64,000 bases of DNA from Aphelenchoides besseyi (taxonomy: Eukaryota; Nematoda; Chromadorea; Rhabditida; Aphelenchoididae). The position numbers and the translations under genes are program-made. Position 1 is the first letter of the stretch; each line of letters starts with the position of its first letter. The notes beneath the pieces were generated by a model, which did not search any database, had not been told where the DNA came from, and saw only the letters and a program-made list of their open reading frames with translations. Location: assembly GCA_024699855.1 (NCBI GenBank), contig JAMPIQ010000002.1, positions 868,001 to 932,000 of the forward strand, written 5' to 3'. Positions 22,251 through 33,311 of this stretch are shown here, in pieces.

Positions 22251-22474
22251 TGAGTGCAGTAGGGAGACGAACGAGCAGAAAGTGTTCGCGAGAAAGCGTC
22301 CTACCCATCGGTCTAGTTGCAGTTCGAGAGCAAATGAGCGGACCGGGAGTTGAGATCGTCGGTTTATTAACCCAAGTTTGAGGTTAGTATAAGAGTTCAA
22401 GCTCGGCTTTTGCTGTGGCTGAACACCGAATACAAATTTTGGAACGTTCGACCTTCAACGGTTGAGCACATAAA
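22251..22474. repeat. duplicated SL RNA locus, copy 1
   Basis: 224 bases nearly identical to 46335-46558 (one difference seen near the left edge). It includes about 110 bases of upstream sequence, enough to carry an snRNA-type promoter element. Confidence 0.9.
22361..22470 (+). ncRNA. spliced-leader (SL1-type) RNA gene
   Basis: A 22-nt leader starting GGTTTATTAACC and ending CCCAAGTTTGAG is followed directly by the donor GTTAGT. It differs from canonical nematode SL1 only at positions 7 and 9. About 55 bases on comes the Sm-binding site in ACAAATTTTGGAACG, the same context as in C. elegans SL1 RNA. Next is a perfect 7-bp hairpin (TTCGACC, loop TTCAAC, GGTTGAG). Order, spacing and length (about 110 nt) are those of an SL RNA, which donates its leader to pre-mRNA 5' ends by trans-splicing. 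No 5S rRNA gene is attached. Confidence 0.93.
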
Positions 22475-23864
22475 CAACTGCAATTGAGTGGCATAGAGAG
22501 AGCGTTGATTGTATGAGTGTTCAGTCAACGATCTCAACGCAAAGTCCCAAACTGCGTCGCGTTTTCTTTTGACAAAAATCGCCGGGAATTTAAATTTTCT
22601 TTAGGATCTCGACATCACTGACAGATTCGAAGTCGCGACCGAAGTTCGCATTTCGATCAGAAGTCTTAAAATCGTCATCAAGAGTTTTCAGTTCCAATCG
22701 TGAATCGAAATCCTCTTCAATTCACAATCTTCAAACATTTATCCTTGAAATCCACTGCAAACTTACAATCTTCGGATTCATCTTTTCCAGCGACTTCTAA
22801 ACAGCCGTTACGGCCATGTCGAAAATGTTTTCGATCGAATTTTCTCTCAACTTTCAACCTTCGAATTTCAGATCGAAAAGTCGCAGAAGCAATTTGCAGA
22901 TTGAACGTCTTCGGCATCTTCACGACCAAAATTCGTAACTTAAGAGTTTGTATAAAGTGAAAAAATACATGCGGATCAGAAGCAATAGAAGATGTCAAGT
23001 TAACAATTTTAACTGAAACGAGTATTTGAGGTCATTCACACGAATAGCTAGAAACTCGTCTTTGACAATCTCCTTTTACGAGTGCAACTTACAAACTCTA
23101 GACTGTCCGACTCCCATATCAACAACTTGAACTAACAGCAGCGGAATATGATACGAGAATTCACAAGCTCGGTTAGCTTTTAATTCACCGATCACACAAG
23201 TTTTAGTCATGCAAAGCACATGGTCTTCTTAAACGATGCTATGTCGCTTCATGATGACGAAAAATAAGCACACAGCACCTGTTGGTAAGCTAAAGTTCTC
23301 TTTGAAATCTTTACGTTATAAAAGGCCCACTGAACAAAACCAACCATTAAGTATGAATACGAAAATGAAATCAACCACAGATTTTGTAGTCTACAGAAAA
23401 TTGTCGATTAGGTCAAATTAAACACGAAAATAGACTCTTACAACACCTTCACACTTTCGACAACTATCATTTCGAAGCTTCATCAACTTCAACTGCTACT
23501 CCATCGGAATTTGCGACACTGACAATCGATAGTCATTGCGCTATTAAGAACACCTTGTCAAAAGCCGTGAACGGAATAAAAACAGAATTGATTCGTTTTT
23601 AATCAGCGAGATTTTTTGTTGTCCTTCAACTAAGACACTGCAAAATGTTCAGGATTCGGACTTTCACAAACTTTGTTTACTTTAAGTGCCTAAACAGAGA
23701 AGATATTAATCGTGCTTTACAAAAACCTTGAAAAGGGTTGGATATCTATAACTCAAAGACTCTAACAGATTGATCATACAATCCAGCACTATAAGATATC
23801 AATGAAAACTCGAGATGTAGGTGGAAGTTCTGGAATTCCCGCAGCTAACCTCAAATGAATCTAA
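22475..23864. other. no gene recognised
   Basis: AT-rich, only short frames on both strands; no motif or repeat recognised. Confidence 0.4.
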
Positions 23865-24163
23865 CAAGGAGTGCTTGTCATCGATCCCCGCTGTAATTTG
23901 ACGTCGTTGGTATCAATCGACGCGTCTCGATGAGCTGAGCATTACTGTATTAGTTATTTTTGCTCAATCGTAGAACTGGCCAAGTTATTGGCCAAAAACC
24001 AAAAAAAAAAAAAATCGCTAAAATCGTACTATCGATCATGCTGATTATCGTGGTAAAAAACCGTTTCTTTTTATCGCGCTTCATTCTGGAGATATTGGCC
24101 GTTTTATTTGGCCTCAATTTTTTTTGAGTTATGGTCCGGTCGTTTTCAATTGAAAGTGTGAGC

Positions 24164-24230
24164 AGCGGTGGCCGAGTGGTTAGTGGCTAGCGACTCCAAT
24201 TGGGTCGTTTGTTCGACTCTCTCTGCGGTC
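24164..24230 (+). other. tRNA-Ser/Leu-like sequence at inner edge of TIR
   Basis: GCAGCGGTGGCCGAGTGG fits a tRNA acceptor strand plus A box; TTGTTCGACTC is a weak B box and CTGC could pair with the 5' GCAG. The anticodon loop is nine bases and the variable arm is missing, so this is a tRNA-derived relic rather than a working tRNA. Confidence 0.45.
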
Positions 24231-24740
24231 GCTATTATCTTTTGTTTGGTTTTTACAAAACACGGTTTCTCTTCAAAAAAAAAACTCACAACAGAAATTC
24301 GTTTCAATCAAAAATTTCCCTTGAAAATCAAGGGCTCGAAACAAGGGAAAATCGGGTTTCACAGGGGGGAGAGTACGTGCAAAAATTTCAGAATTGAAAA
24401 TTCACTTTTCATCAACAAAAAGTGAAGGAATTTGTTTAATTCTTTAAAAATTTTTGTTTTAGTATTTAATGTCAAGTAAATTAAGTGTATTTTTTTAAAA
24501 AATAGCTACCAATGTACGTGGTAGTCGACAAAGAAATGGCGAAAACACAGATTCTGTTCGCAATAGCTGCAGATAAGAAGTGATGAAGATTCGCAGTTTT
24601 CGCGATCGCATGTCAAATTGCCGTTAAAACAGTATTGAACAGGGTGTTGAAATTGTTCCGTCGTCGCTTCGCCGTCATCGTAGCCTGCTTGTCTCCACGA
24701 GTGTCGGCGGAAATCGTAAAATCGCGGAGCAGAAAACTGA

Positions 24741-26254
24741 TTATGAGTTAGTGACATCAGTTTGATTTGCGTTGTCGCGTTGATACATCATCGTTTCGGT
24801 GTTGAACAGAATCGCATGGTCGTGGATTTTGCGGACAAAATTCTTCCACATTCGGAAAAAGAAGACGTCTAGAGGCTGCGCCAAGTAGGTGACGTGCTTC
24901 GGAATTATTCGAATGTTGATTCGGCGATCTCCAGGTCGAACGGAGTTGACCGCGTCTTCATTACGAAAGCCAACCCACGAATCCAAAATAAAGATTGCGT
25001 TGTTTGGCATGAACGGGAACGCGCATTCATCCAAGAACTTCTTCATTGTTTCTAGATTCATGATGGAACTTCGCCCCGAAGCCACGACCATGTTGCGGCA
25101 ATCATTTTCTGGCTGCAAAAAGATGGTTAGGTCATAAGAAACGAGTGGACTTACCCGTTGCGCAAAGTGTCTAACGTTCGGACCGAAAACACCATTTGGC
25201 TCTTTCAATTGCATAAACAGTCGCGGGTGAAGTGTTCCGTCCATTGAGACCAACGGCACAACGGTAAAGGAATGGGTCATCGCACTGGTTGAACTTGTGC
25301 GTCCATACACTTGTCGTTGCCCACGATCGGCGAGTCCACGTCCCGAATGAAATTCCAACTGACATCCGCAGTGGTCGGCATTGAAGACAGAACTCGCAGG
25401 AATACGAAGACGTTGAACTTCTTCCCGAATTTGGGCGACGAAATTTTGAGCGGTTGCCGAGTGCTGTTCTTCGGTGTTTTGCGACGCGCGAGTCACAAAT
25501 TTTGTAATTTTCCTGTCTACGATTCCAAAACGTCGTTTGAAACGGTCGCACCACGAACGAGATGCTCTGAACGTAATTGGTTCCATCAACTCGTCGTTTG
25601 ATTTCGCAGCAAAACGGCGCAAATCGTGCGATCGGATGACTTTATGATCGTTTTTTTAGCCTCCTGGTACTTTGCGTATGTCGCTGTTTCAATTTCGAGT
25701 AGAGCTCGTCTTCGCGTTTCTAATTCCGTTTCATTTCGCAACCATTAAGTTTTGAATCTGAAAGACTCATAAAATGAAGTAATTGCACATAACTTACATT
25801 TTGAAACGCCTCCAGGCCGTTTCGCTGTCGAGAAATCGATAGCGACGTTGAACAGCCGACTTGGATCGATAGCTTGCAACATTTGCAGGAACAGGGTGAT
25901 TGCCCTCAACTTTGCAGTAGAAACGAACGGCTGCCTTCATTTGATCGATTGTAATTTCACGACCGCCGATAGTGTAATGATGTGCGAGCGGTTCAGAAAC
26001 CTCTTCTTCATCGGATCCATCACGAAAAACTCCAAATCCACTGTCGCTCCACTATCTTCGTCATCCGAACCCGGCGAGCCCAAATACTCATCTTCTTCAA
26101 CGTCCATTTCATCGGCGCCAGCGACTGTCTCGATCAAACTTGCAAGTCGGGAAGCAAGTCGACGTTCCATACGATTAGCATTGCGAGTCGATACATCAAA
26201 TGGAGCTTGAAACTTCTCAACCAAAAGTCGAACAACCACATTTGCGTCGATCAT
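24741..26254 (-). pseudogene. pogo/Tigger-like transposase, frameshifted
   Basis: It starts MIDANVVVRLLVEKFQAP (ATG at 26254), with an acidic linker, then HYTIGGREITIDQMKAAV in another frame, a CENP-B-type DNA-binding block (SWCDRFKRRFGIVDRK), the first Asp in SVFNADHCG, the second in FILDSWVGF, and YLAQPLDVFFFRMWKNF. Two or three frameshifts (near 26030 and 25640) interrupt it; the segment 25622-24741 is open throughout. It would have cut and pasted the surrounding element. Confidence 0.8.
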
Positions 26255-27097
26255 TTTTGTCGAATGTGTCGAAAATGAGAGTTTCGATTTTGAAGCACGA
26301 AGGACCGTGGTAACAACTCTCCATCGGTGCAATTTTGTTGTAAATGAAAAAAAGTAAACGCAAAAATCTTGTTAGCTTGCACAACAACATTTCCTCCCTT
26401 TACACCGCCTTGCTCCCTTACTTACACTGCTTCTTAACCACTCGGCCACCGCTGCTCACACTTTCAATTGAAAACGACCGGACCATAACTCAGAAAAATT
26501 TGAGGCCAAATGAAACGGCCAATATCTCCAGAATGAAGCGCGATAAAAAGAAACGGTTTTCACCACGATAATCAGCATGATCGATAGTACGATTTTAGCG
26601 ATTTTTTTATTTTTGGTTTTTGGCCAATAACTTGGCCAGTTCTACGATTGAGCAAAAATAACTAATACAGTAATGCTCAGCTCATCGAGACGCGTCGATT
26701 GATACCAACGACGTCAAATTACAGCGGGGATCGATGACAAGCACTCCTTGTAAGATGGGACAGCAAAAAAGATTGACGATTGTAAAGAGCAACTAAATGA
26801 AGTTCTTTGAACTCAAACACATCAATTAAGTTTCGGATAAGGAACCAGAGATCCGAATGGAATGATTTGAAGAATCCAGAAAAACTGAACTCCCAACATC
26901 GTAAGTGGAAATCGACTCTCAGAATTTCGCTGCACTTCATAACACGCAGATTTTGGCGTTATGATCGTTTTCGCTCTAAATTCTTTCGAGTGTTTTTTCA
27001 ATTGATTGCTCGTAACGATCACGGTTGTCCTTTCATTCATTGAATATGCGCATTATGTTCGCCTAACTCATGTGTTTTCAGTGCACTTCAACTCGTG

Positions 27098-27414
27098 ATG
27101 CCCAAGAAAGAAAAAGATCCGAACGCGCCGAAACGTCCGATGTCTTCGTTCTTCATTTGGTTAGTCGCTTTGTCTTGTGTTTTAACTTTTGTTTCAGGAT
27201 GAAAGAGAACCGTGAGCGGTTGAAGAAGCCGGGAATGTCCGCTGCAGAAGTCGCCATGATCGGTGGAGACGAATGGAGGAAATTGGAGGTGAGATCCCGA
27301 CTTGTTTTCATACTCTCTGGTTGTGTTTAGGACAAAAGTGAATGGGAGGAGAAGGCAGAGATCGAACGACAACGCTACGAACGGGAGTTGGACGCGTACA
27401 ATGCCAGCAAATAG
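27098..27414 (+). CDS. minimal HMG-box protein (SSRP1/HMGB-like)
   Basis: Three exons (27098-27159, 27198-27288, 27331-27414) give only 78 residues, almost all one HMG box: KDPNAPKRPMSSFFIWMKEN, AAEVAMIGGDEWRKL, WEEKAEIERQRYERELDAY. The box is closest to that of SSRP1/HMGB proteins, which bends DNA by minor-groove binding. There is no acidic tail or second box. A TTTTCAG acceptor 19 bases before the ATG fits trans-splicing. Complete, with clean phases. Confidence 0.9.
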
Positions 27415-27710
27415 CTATGCAATCATCATTTCAGTACTCACACGTTTTTTAGTTGTAAATATGTCAATCATTCCAATAAAACATCACAGGTCTGTGGAAT
27501 TCTTGTTCGGGGCTTCAAGCTTACAATTGGAATCTAAAAAATACGAAGTGGTCATTGATGAGCAAATCAACGTAGTTGCATCGAAACCGCTCCGAACGGT
27601 CAAATTAAACAATCGAAGATTTTTGAACGTTCAAAAGTGTCGTTTAGATTTGATCTAACAGTTGCCTTTATTTCATGTTACTGTTTGACTGTTAGTTTAA
27701 TTCAAATGAA

Positions 27711-28379
27711 AAAATCCCTAAATTTTTATTTCATCCGAAGAGCACGCGCCAAAAAGAAAAAGCCACTTGAGGCAACACAATCACAAAACGACAAAGATGA
27801 CCGTGACAAGAACGAAGATCGAACCACCGAGTTTGGTCGACGACGCTGAAAGGAAGGATCACGAGTGTTGGACGGCAATTGTCTACCGAACGATTCTGAA
27901 GTAGTTGGATTTGCAGCGGTGGTCGATGCCTCGCTAGTTGGTGGCGGAATGTATTTCGTTCCATCTTCTTCGCAATAAGGGTCCTGAACACAGTTTTCGT
28001 GCTGCGAAAAAGTCCTACTTACACAAGTATAAACATAGAATTCCTAACCCATCGAAAGATTTTCGACGCGGAATTTGAACCAACCCACGTGTCATTGAGT
28101 TTGTTAAGCGCGTTGTCGCAGCCGACATCCACGTCACCATTCAAAGTCTTCAAAATTCCATCTTCGTTGGTAACGAGTTCTCAGTTAACAATTGATGAAC
28201 AGTTCGCGACGACTTCTGGAAGTCAACGAGATTAGAAGAGTGACGGCGACAAACTGTTTCCGTTCTTCTACTTTCCATAACTGTCGTTTCCTTCTTTGCC
28301 CTCAAAATCCAACTCACACTCGTCGTTGACAATGAGTTTGAATCTAAAAACCAATTTAACTTCTGATAACTTGAGAACT
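27711..28379. repeat. 669-bp direct duplication, copy 2 (parent)
   Basis: Identical to 11069-11737. Here the block is continuous with the upstream exons of the gene, so this is the original location. Confidence 0.95.
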
Positions 28380-28615
28380 AACCTACGTACCTCATTTGCG
28401 CTATGAAACAAATTTAAGAACACCTCGTTCTCTTGTTTTTACTTATCGATATTTCCACAGCACTATTGCAGTTTTCAAAGTAACTATATGAGAGCCTCAA
28501 AAGAGCGAAAGTTTCGAACTTACTATTCATTACTTTCTTTCGTAATGCACTCGTTTTTGCCAAGCGTTTTAGCGCCCACAACGAACAACAACAAGATCGC
28601 CAAGAAACGAAACAT
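27781..28615 (-). CDS. secreted protein with C-terminal hydrophobic (GPI-type) tail; in-frame TGA
   Basis: The best model is 28615-28524, 28483-28443, a 10-base exon 28400-28391, 28343-28282, 28215-28085, 28043-27887, 27845-27781; the lengths sum to 186 codons. The start MFRFLAILLLFVVG is a signal peptide. NDECELDFEGKEG and VDVGCDNALNKL match the paralogue at 12373-13057. A Ser/Thr/Pro-rich stretch (PPPTSEASTTAANPTT) and a final GGSIFVLVTVIFVVL follow, typical of a GPI-anchored surface protein. One in-frame TGA falls where the paralogue has Cys (the same five-residue spacing from the previous Cys), so the gene is either nonsense-mutated or read through. The exon with the TGA uses the least certain splice sites of the model. 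Confidence 0.6.
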
Positions 28616-28954
28616 GACGACCGATCACTTGATTGAGAGCAACTTGACTTCACGAGAACCAAACACACGAATGAGCAGCGTTTAGACTCCTGTTTTGATC
28701 TCAACTTAAAATGCAAATTTCGGCGCTAATATCTGTTTGCACAACAAATTAGAAACTGGTTTTATGCATCAAAAACGTGGCATTCTTTCGACAATCGAAC
28801 TGCGTTTCGTGGACAAGGCTCGTGAATTTGCCTTTCAAGTTGATCAGAGTACCTTTTAAGTCGTTCAAAATCCTAAACGACAAGTTTATTCACAACAACA
28901 ATCACTATTACAGCGATTTAAGTTCGTCGAAGTGAAACACCGCTTTTCGTTTCA

Positions 28955-29461
28955 TTAGAGCGAAGAAATCGTTTGACATTGCGAGTTACTAATCTTCGTT
29001 CTGCCTAGGAAATCGATGATGAGCCCGATCAGCAGATCGTCGTTGTATCGTACTCCAACGACTAACAACTTTGGAGCAATTTGGAAGCAAATTCGTTCTC
29101 TGACGATCTCGACGAACTTGTCCTGAGAAGTTCTGATGAAAGAAGCGAATTGAGAACTCACGAGAAGATCGAAGATCAGGAGCTGAATCGCTAGATTGTA
29201 CAGAGGTCGAGATAATCGAAGAAGCTCTTGACTTTGCGTAAGTACAGAAACTCGACCATCAGCTCCACAGCTTCGGGACGCTCGTCGTCCATTGGAAATT
29301 CAGTCAGCATCAGATGGTCTTTCAGAAGACAATCGAAATAAGCGGACTTATGTTCCAAAACGGTTCTGTGGATCTGCAAATCAAAGTATAGAAGTTGATC
29401 TCGACCATTCGCTTACCGAAATCGATTTCCCGTGGACCTTCAAAACAAAGTCGAGGTCTCA
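28955..29461 (-). CDS. BTB/POZ-domain protein
   Basis: Exon 29461-29417 (DFVLKVHGKSIS) joins exon 29373 downward (IHRTVLEHKSAYFDCLLKDH, PMDDERPEAVELMVEFLYLRK), the core of a BTB fold. The next block (LYNLAIQLLIFDLL) is in a frame one base off, near 29225. The last exon reads DKFVEIVRERICFQIAPKLL and GLIIDFLGR to a stop at 28955. BTB proteins of this size usually dimerise and act as Cullin-3 substrate adaptors or structural partners; nematodes have many. The frameshift is either decay or an indel error. The N-terminus (possibly MATH) is not resolved. Confidence 0.65.
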
Positions 29462-30342
29462 ATTCTGTTGTCGTTTCAGCCACAACGCTCTCAGATCGGC
29501 CTTCTGCATATCGTCTTTTACGATGAAACCAGCGACCAAAAAACGCGTTTGAACACAACTACTTGTCTTTTCCATCGAATTTGCACACCAATCTTTCGGT
29601 ACGTTTTTGCAGGCGCTTTGAAGGCTTTTTCGTTTACACTTTTTTGTTTTGGCTTTCATTCCAGTCGCATTTGTTCACTGCAACAATTTTAACATCCGCT
29701 TTGATTTCCATTGGACCGTTTCACGATCCTCGCACGATCTTGTGATTGGCTTGTTTGTCTCGAGAGAGAGCATCCTTACACCTTTTCAATTGTATGTGTC
29801 CTTCTGTCGTCATAATCTACAGCAATCGGTCCTTACATTCAACATTCTGAGAAAGATTTTTAACTTCCTATAACGGTAATTGATAAGCCGGGATCGAGGA
29901 CACGCAAATAATTGAATTCGACTTGTCAACAGAAGCCGTCCGGTTCCAAACGGCTTCTTCGTTCGTTCCTGAGCTTCCAATTCGTAAGTTAGAAAACGAT
30001 CTGATGCAATTGACGAAAAGTCATTTCAACTTCCACGATCGAATTGGACGATCGATCCCACTTCTTTCGCTTAACATCTTTTGCGGCCTCGTACAATCGT
30101 AATGCTTCGATCATTGACAGTCGCAGTTTAGGTTGCTCCCTTCATCTTATGCTGTTAATCTTCTTCTGTTTAAATCCACGTTGTTTGATGTCTTCAGAAG
30201 TTGAGTTCGACCATTCTACCGCCGACTATAAAAGCTGTTGATTCGAACCGGAGATCAAATCCCAAGTACAGTCGTTCGAATTGTTTTATTTATCAAAAGA
30301 AGGCCTTTATGGCCGGTGAAGAATATTAACAACAAAAAATCT
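29462..30342. other. no gene recognised
   Basis: A minus-strand stretch at about 29465-29600 (MEKTSSCVQTRFLVAGFIVK) may be an upstream BTB-gene exon. The rest has no recognised feature. Confidence 0.35.
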
Positions 30343-31142
30343 TCAGAAATCAATAGGAGATAATGATCCAGAATAATCGTGTTCAATTTCGCCGTTGAAT
30401 TCCATTTCACATTCGACTTCGCGCTCTTCAATACAGTTGAGTCCAATTTCATCGAAGTAGCTGAAGAGGCCGTTCGGCTCGTCTTCTTCGTCTTCCACCT
30501 TCTTGATAATCGCTTTTGCGTCTTTGACCAACTGCTCGAATTCCTGCTTCTCTACCTCGAACTTCTTCATGCGAGCCGCAAGTTTGTTCTGAAAGACGGA
30601 AGTTGAGTGGAGAAGTCGATCGGGAACTTGCATCCAACTCTGCAACAAGTTCGTCTTCTTCCATCGCGCGATTGACCGCTTCGGTGGTCTTGGCCAGCAA
30701 CTCGAGAGCACCGACCGGCATCTGATTGCGCAGCTCGACGCTCTTTGAGTGTAAACGGAGAATCTTTTGAAGAACCCAAAACGAGGACTTTGAGTCTTTG
30801 GATCAGAAACCAACCTCTTCAGCGCTAGTCAGAGGCAGATTTGGTGCTTGGGACTTGTTGCGTTGAGTTACACGTGGTTGTTGTTCCGGTGAAGGCGTTG
30901 TGGAGACATCGGAATCAGAATCTGGAGGCTCGAAGCCGAACGAAGCGATCGCTTGCGTTGTGTTCAAAAATGATTTGCTGCGGAGAGAATCTTGAGAACG
31001 CTGAAAACAGTCATGATAGAAGTAGATCTCAGCTTACCGTTTGAGAACGTTGACTCGTTGGATGTGCTCGTTTCTGCACCGAAGATCGCGGTGTGACATT
31101 GACGTCAAAAGCAAAGTCAGAGCAGAAAGAAGCGTCTTCCAT
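30343..31142 (-). CDS. acidic coiled-coil protein, unknown
   Basis: Four exons (31142-31038, 31000-30815, 30763-30647, 30588-30343) give 217 residues. The ATG follows a TTTTCAG acceptor, as expected for trans-splicing. Residues 1-97 are Ser/Thr/Pro-rich and look disordered (FGFEPPDSDSDVSTTPSP). About 98-190 form heptad-like helices (LRLHSKSVELRNQM, ARMKKFEVEKQEFEQLVKDA). The C-terminus is very acidic. The size and layout recall small kinetochore or cytoskeletal linker subunits, but I do not recognise a family. Confidence 0.75.
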
Positions 31143-32575
31143 CTGAAAACAAATCCGTAAATAATAAAAGTATCAGAACGTGTGTCGCGATAGACAGCCG
31201 CAGAGACGATGACCGACGGAAAGCCAAAACGATTCGGTGCGGGAGAAAGTCACGAGGCGGTTTCTAGTAATCGTTTAACTTCCATCTTTAGATTTGAACT
31301 CAGAAACAATGTTCAAATGATCTTTGATTGTTTGTCGGATTGTTTAGTCTCCTGATTTCAATGTACTATTCACTTTTATGTGATTCGAACGACTATTTTC
31401 GGTAAATTCACTAATCAGCAAAGTCACTAGTAAATCGACATGTAGACGGCAAGTGTCTGCTTTGAATCCTCTTGATTCGATTATCCAATCTAATAGACGA
31501 GAGAATGTGGAGATCGAATATGCAAATTTCTTTCGCGTAACAGCCGGGTATAAAACAGCGGAGGAAAAGCTGCAGCCGCTCAGTTTTGGTCTCTATTCCA
31601 TACTTCTGTCTACTCGCGCTCGGCTTGAATGTGGGTTTGAGCTACCTTCAATGTTTAAATTTCTCGATTTTGAAGATCTAAGCAACCACCTCAGCATCGG
31701 AGTGCTCTTTTGGAGACCGACCAGACGTCTAAAATAAGATCACAGAAGTAGGATTATCACATCAGTCGATGTTGAGAAGCTGTAACTAACAGAAATATCA
31801 CACACGATTCCGTTGACCGGCATTGAATACTTTGCCGATAGTCTTGAGTGAATGAAAGACAACGATCGAAGCACTGGTCGAAGAACAAGAAGTGTGTTTG
31901 AGTTCATTGCTTGACTTGTTCTTCGCTTTCAGCATTACACATTGGGATAGGCCAGTGGACAGACGGTCAAGCAGTCCCTAACGTCGGTCGTCTGTTTCTG
32001 AACTAATAATCAACGAAACGACCCACATTTCGACTTTGAGCTCATCTACAGCCCATCAGCCATTCAAACTGCTAAGCCGTATTTTTGGCCCCGTTTCTAT
32101 TTCTGAGACGTCTGCGTTGATTTTCACTCAATTCACTACATTGAATATCAACGACCACCACTAGCAGGGCAACACAATAAGTTGTGATCACTATCACAAT
32201 TGATCAATTGTTTTCAGATGCAGTTCGGGTGTTTGTGTGGATATTCACTTCGAATAGTTTTTTTTTACAGCTGAGGAACGTGAATCCGAATGGTCTAACA
32301 TCATGCACGAAAGACAGAAAAAACTATTGTAAGAGACCTCTCAAAACTTTGACGACGATAAACTCGATCGAATTTAATCACGACGTCCACGTCTGATAAT
32401 CGGACTTTTTAGTCGTAGAAAATTGAAATAGATGAAATCTAGAGATCAAACCTCTAGTTTTATTGGATTCTCTTTAGCTTTTTCGAACTCCCGTTTCTCA
32501 TCCCATCATCTATTAATCCCGCAAATTGAAGCTCCCAATCATGTGCTTATCTTTAATTGAATTGTTCGTCATCCT
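31143..32575. other. no coding gene recognised; TATA-containing region
   Basis: From 31549 a TATAAAA box and a downstream CTCAGTT give a promoter-like layout like that of the 15911/46584 repeat. About 200 bases on, GGATTATCACATCAGTC resembles the sequence near the end of that repeat. It may be a diverged third relative; no long open frame. Confidence 0.35.
31549..31555 (+). promoter_or_regulatory. TATA box (predicted)
   Basis: GGGTATAAAACAGCGG, with CTCAGTT about 30 bases downstream. No ORF starts in range; the transcript, if any, would be non-coding or diverged. Confidence 0.4.
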
Positions 32576-33311
32576 CGCACTTGATCTCCTCGAACAGCAA
32601 TCGTTTTATCTTCGAATTACAACGTTTGTTTTTGAGCCAATTGAAAATACGCTCCTTTTCGTGTCAGAAGCTGCTGATGAGTTCCGCTTTCGATCACCAT
32701 TCCGTCCTTCAACACCACGATCAGATCACAGCGCTGAATCGTGGACAAGCGATGAGCAACGATAATCGAAGTTCGACCTGAAAATGAGCTTCAGACCGAG
32801 ACTCACAGACTTCAGCTTGCCTTGACTTGCATTCTCTAGAGCCTCTTGAACCAACTAAACGCAGAAATCAAACCAATTCATGAGCTTCAAACCTTTTCGG
32901 AATTTGAATCCAGTGCGGCTGTTGCTTCGTCGAGCAGCAGCAGAATCTTCGGGTTTCTGATGACTGCTCTGGCGATAGCAATTCGTTGACGTTGACCACC
33001 ACTTAACTGGCTTCCACGCGACCCAACTTTTGTTTCGTATTTCTGAACTCTTGTGAACAAAATGGAGCGATTCAAACCTGTGGCAGCGCAGAAACAAACT
33101 CGTGAACGTGAGAAAACTTGGCCGCTTCGATCAAACGCTTCTCATCCACGCCTTCAAGTCCGTAGCAAATGTTCTCGCGGATGGTCAAATCGAAAAGTTG
33201 TGACTCCTGAACAGAAATGAATGTCAACAAGCTCACGAACTCACTTGTCCAACGAGAGCAATGTGATCGCGCAAATGTCGAAGATTTGCTTCTCGAATAT
33301 CCATTTGGTCG
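32576..33311. repeat. parent region of inverted duplication 14888-15620
   Basis: Last exons, introns and about 40 bases past the stop of the ABCB gene; copied in inverted orientation at 14888-15620. Confidence 0.93.

Larger units (their letters stand above)
23865..26750. mobile_element. pogo/Tigger-like DNA transposon with ~317-bp TIRs
   Basis: The left TIR 23865-24182 and right TIR 26434-26750 are inverted copies beginning CAAGGAGTGCTTGTCATCG; TAA flanks both ends. Both TIRs end inside with GTGAGCAGCGGTGGCCGAG..., the 5' half of a class II tRNA. The interior has a broken CENP-B/pogo-type transposase on the minus strand. Confidence 0.88.

Noticed and set aside
22096..22400. Minus-strand frames over the SL RNA locus
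   Set aside because: The Sm site, hairpin and leader explain the sequence; the same frame in the second copy diverges exactly at the repeat edge.
24164..24240. Functional tRNA-Ser or tRNA-Leu gene
   Set aside because: The anticodon loop has nine bases, the B box is weak and the variable arm is missing.
30785..30814. A 27-base intron in the coiled-coil gene
   Set aside because: A standard 51-base intron (30814-30764) gives an uninterrupted, better helix.
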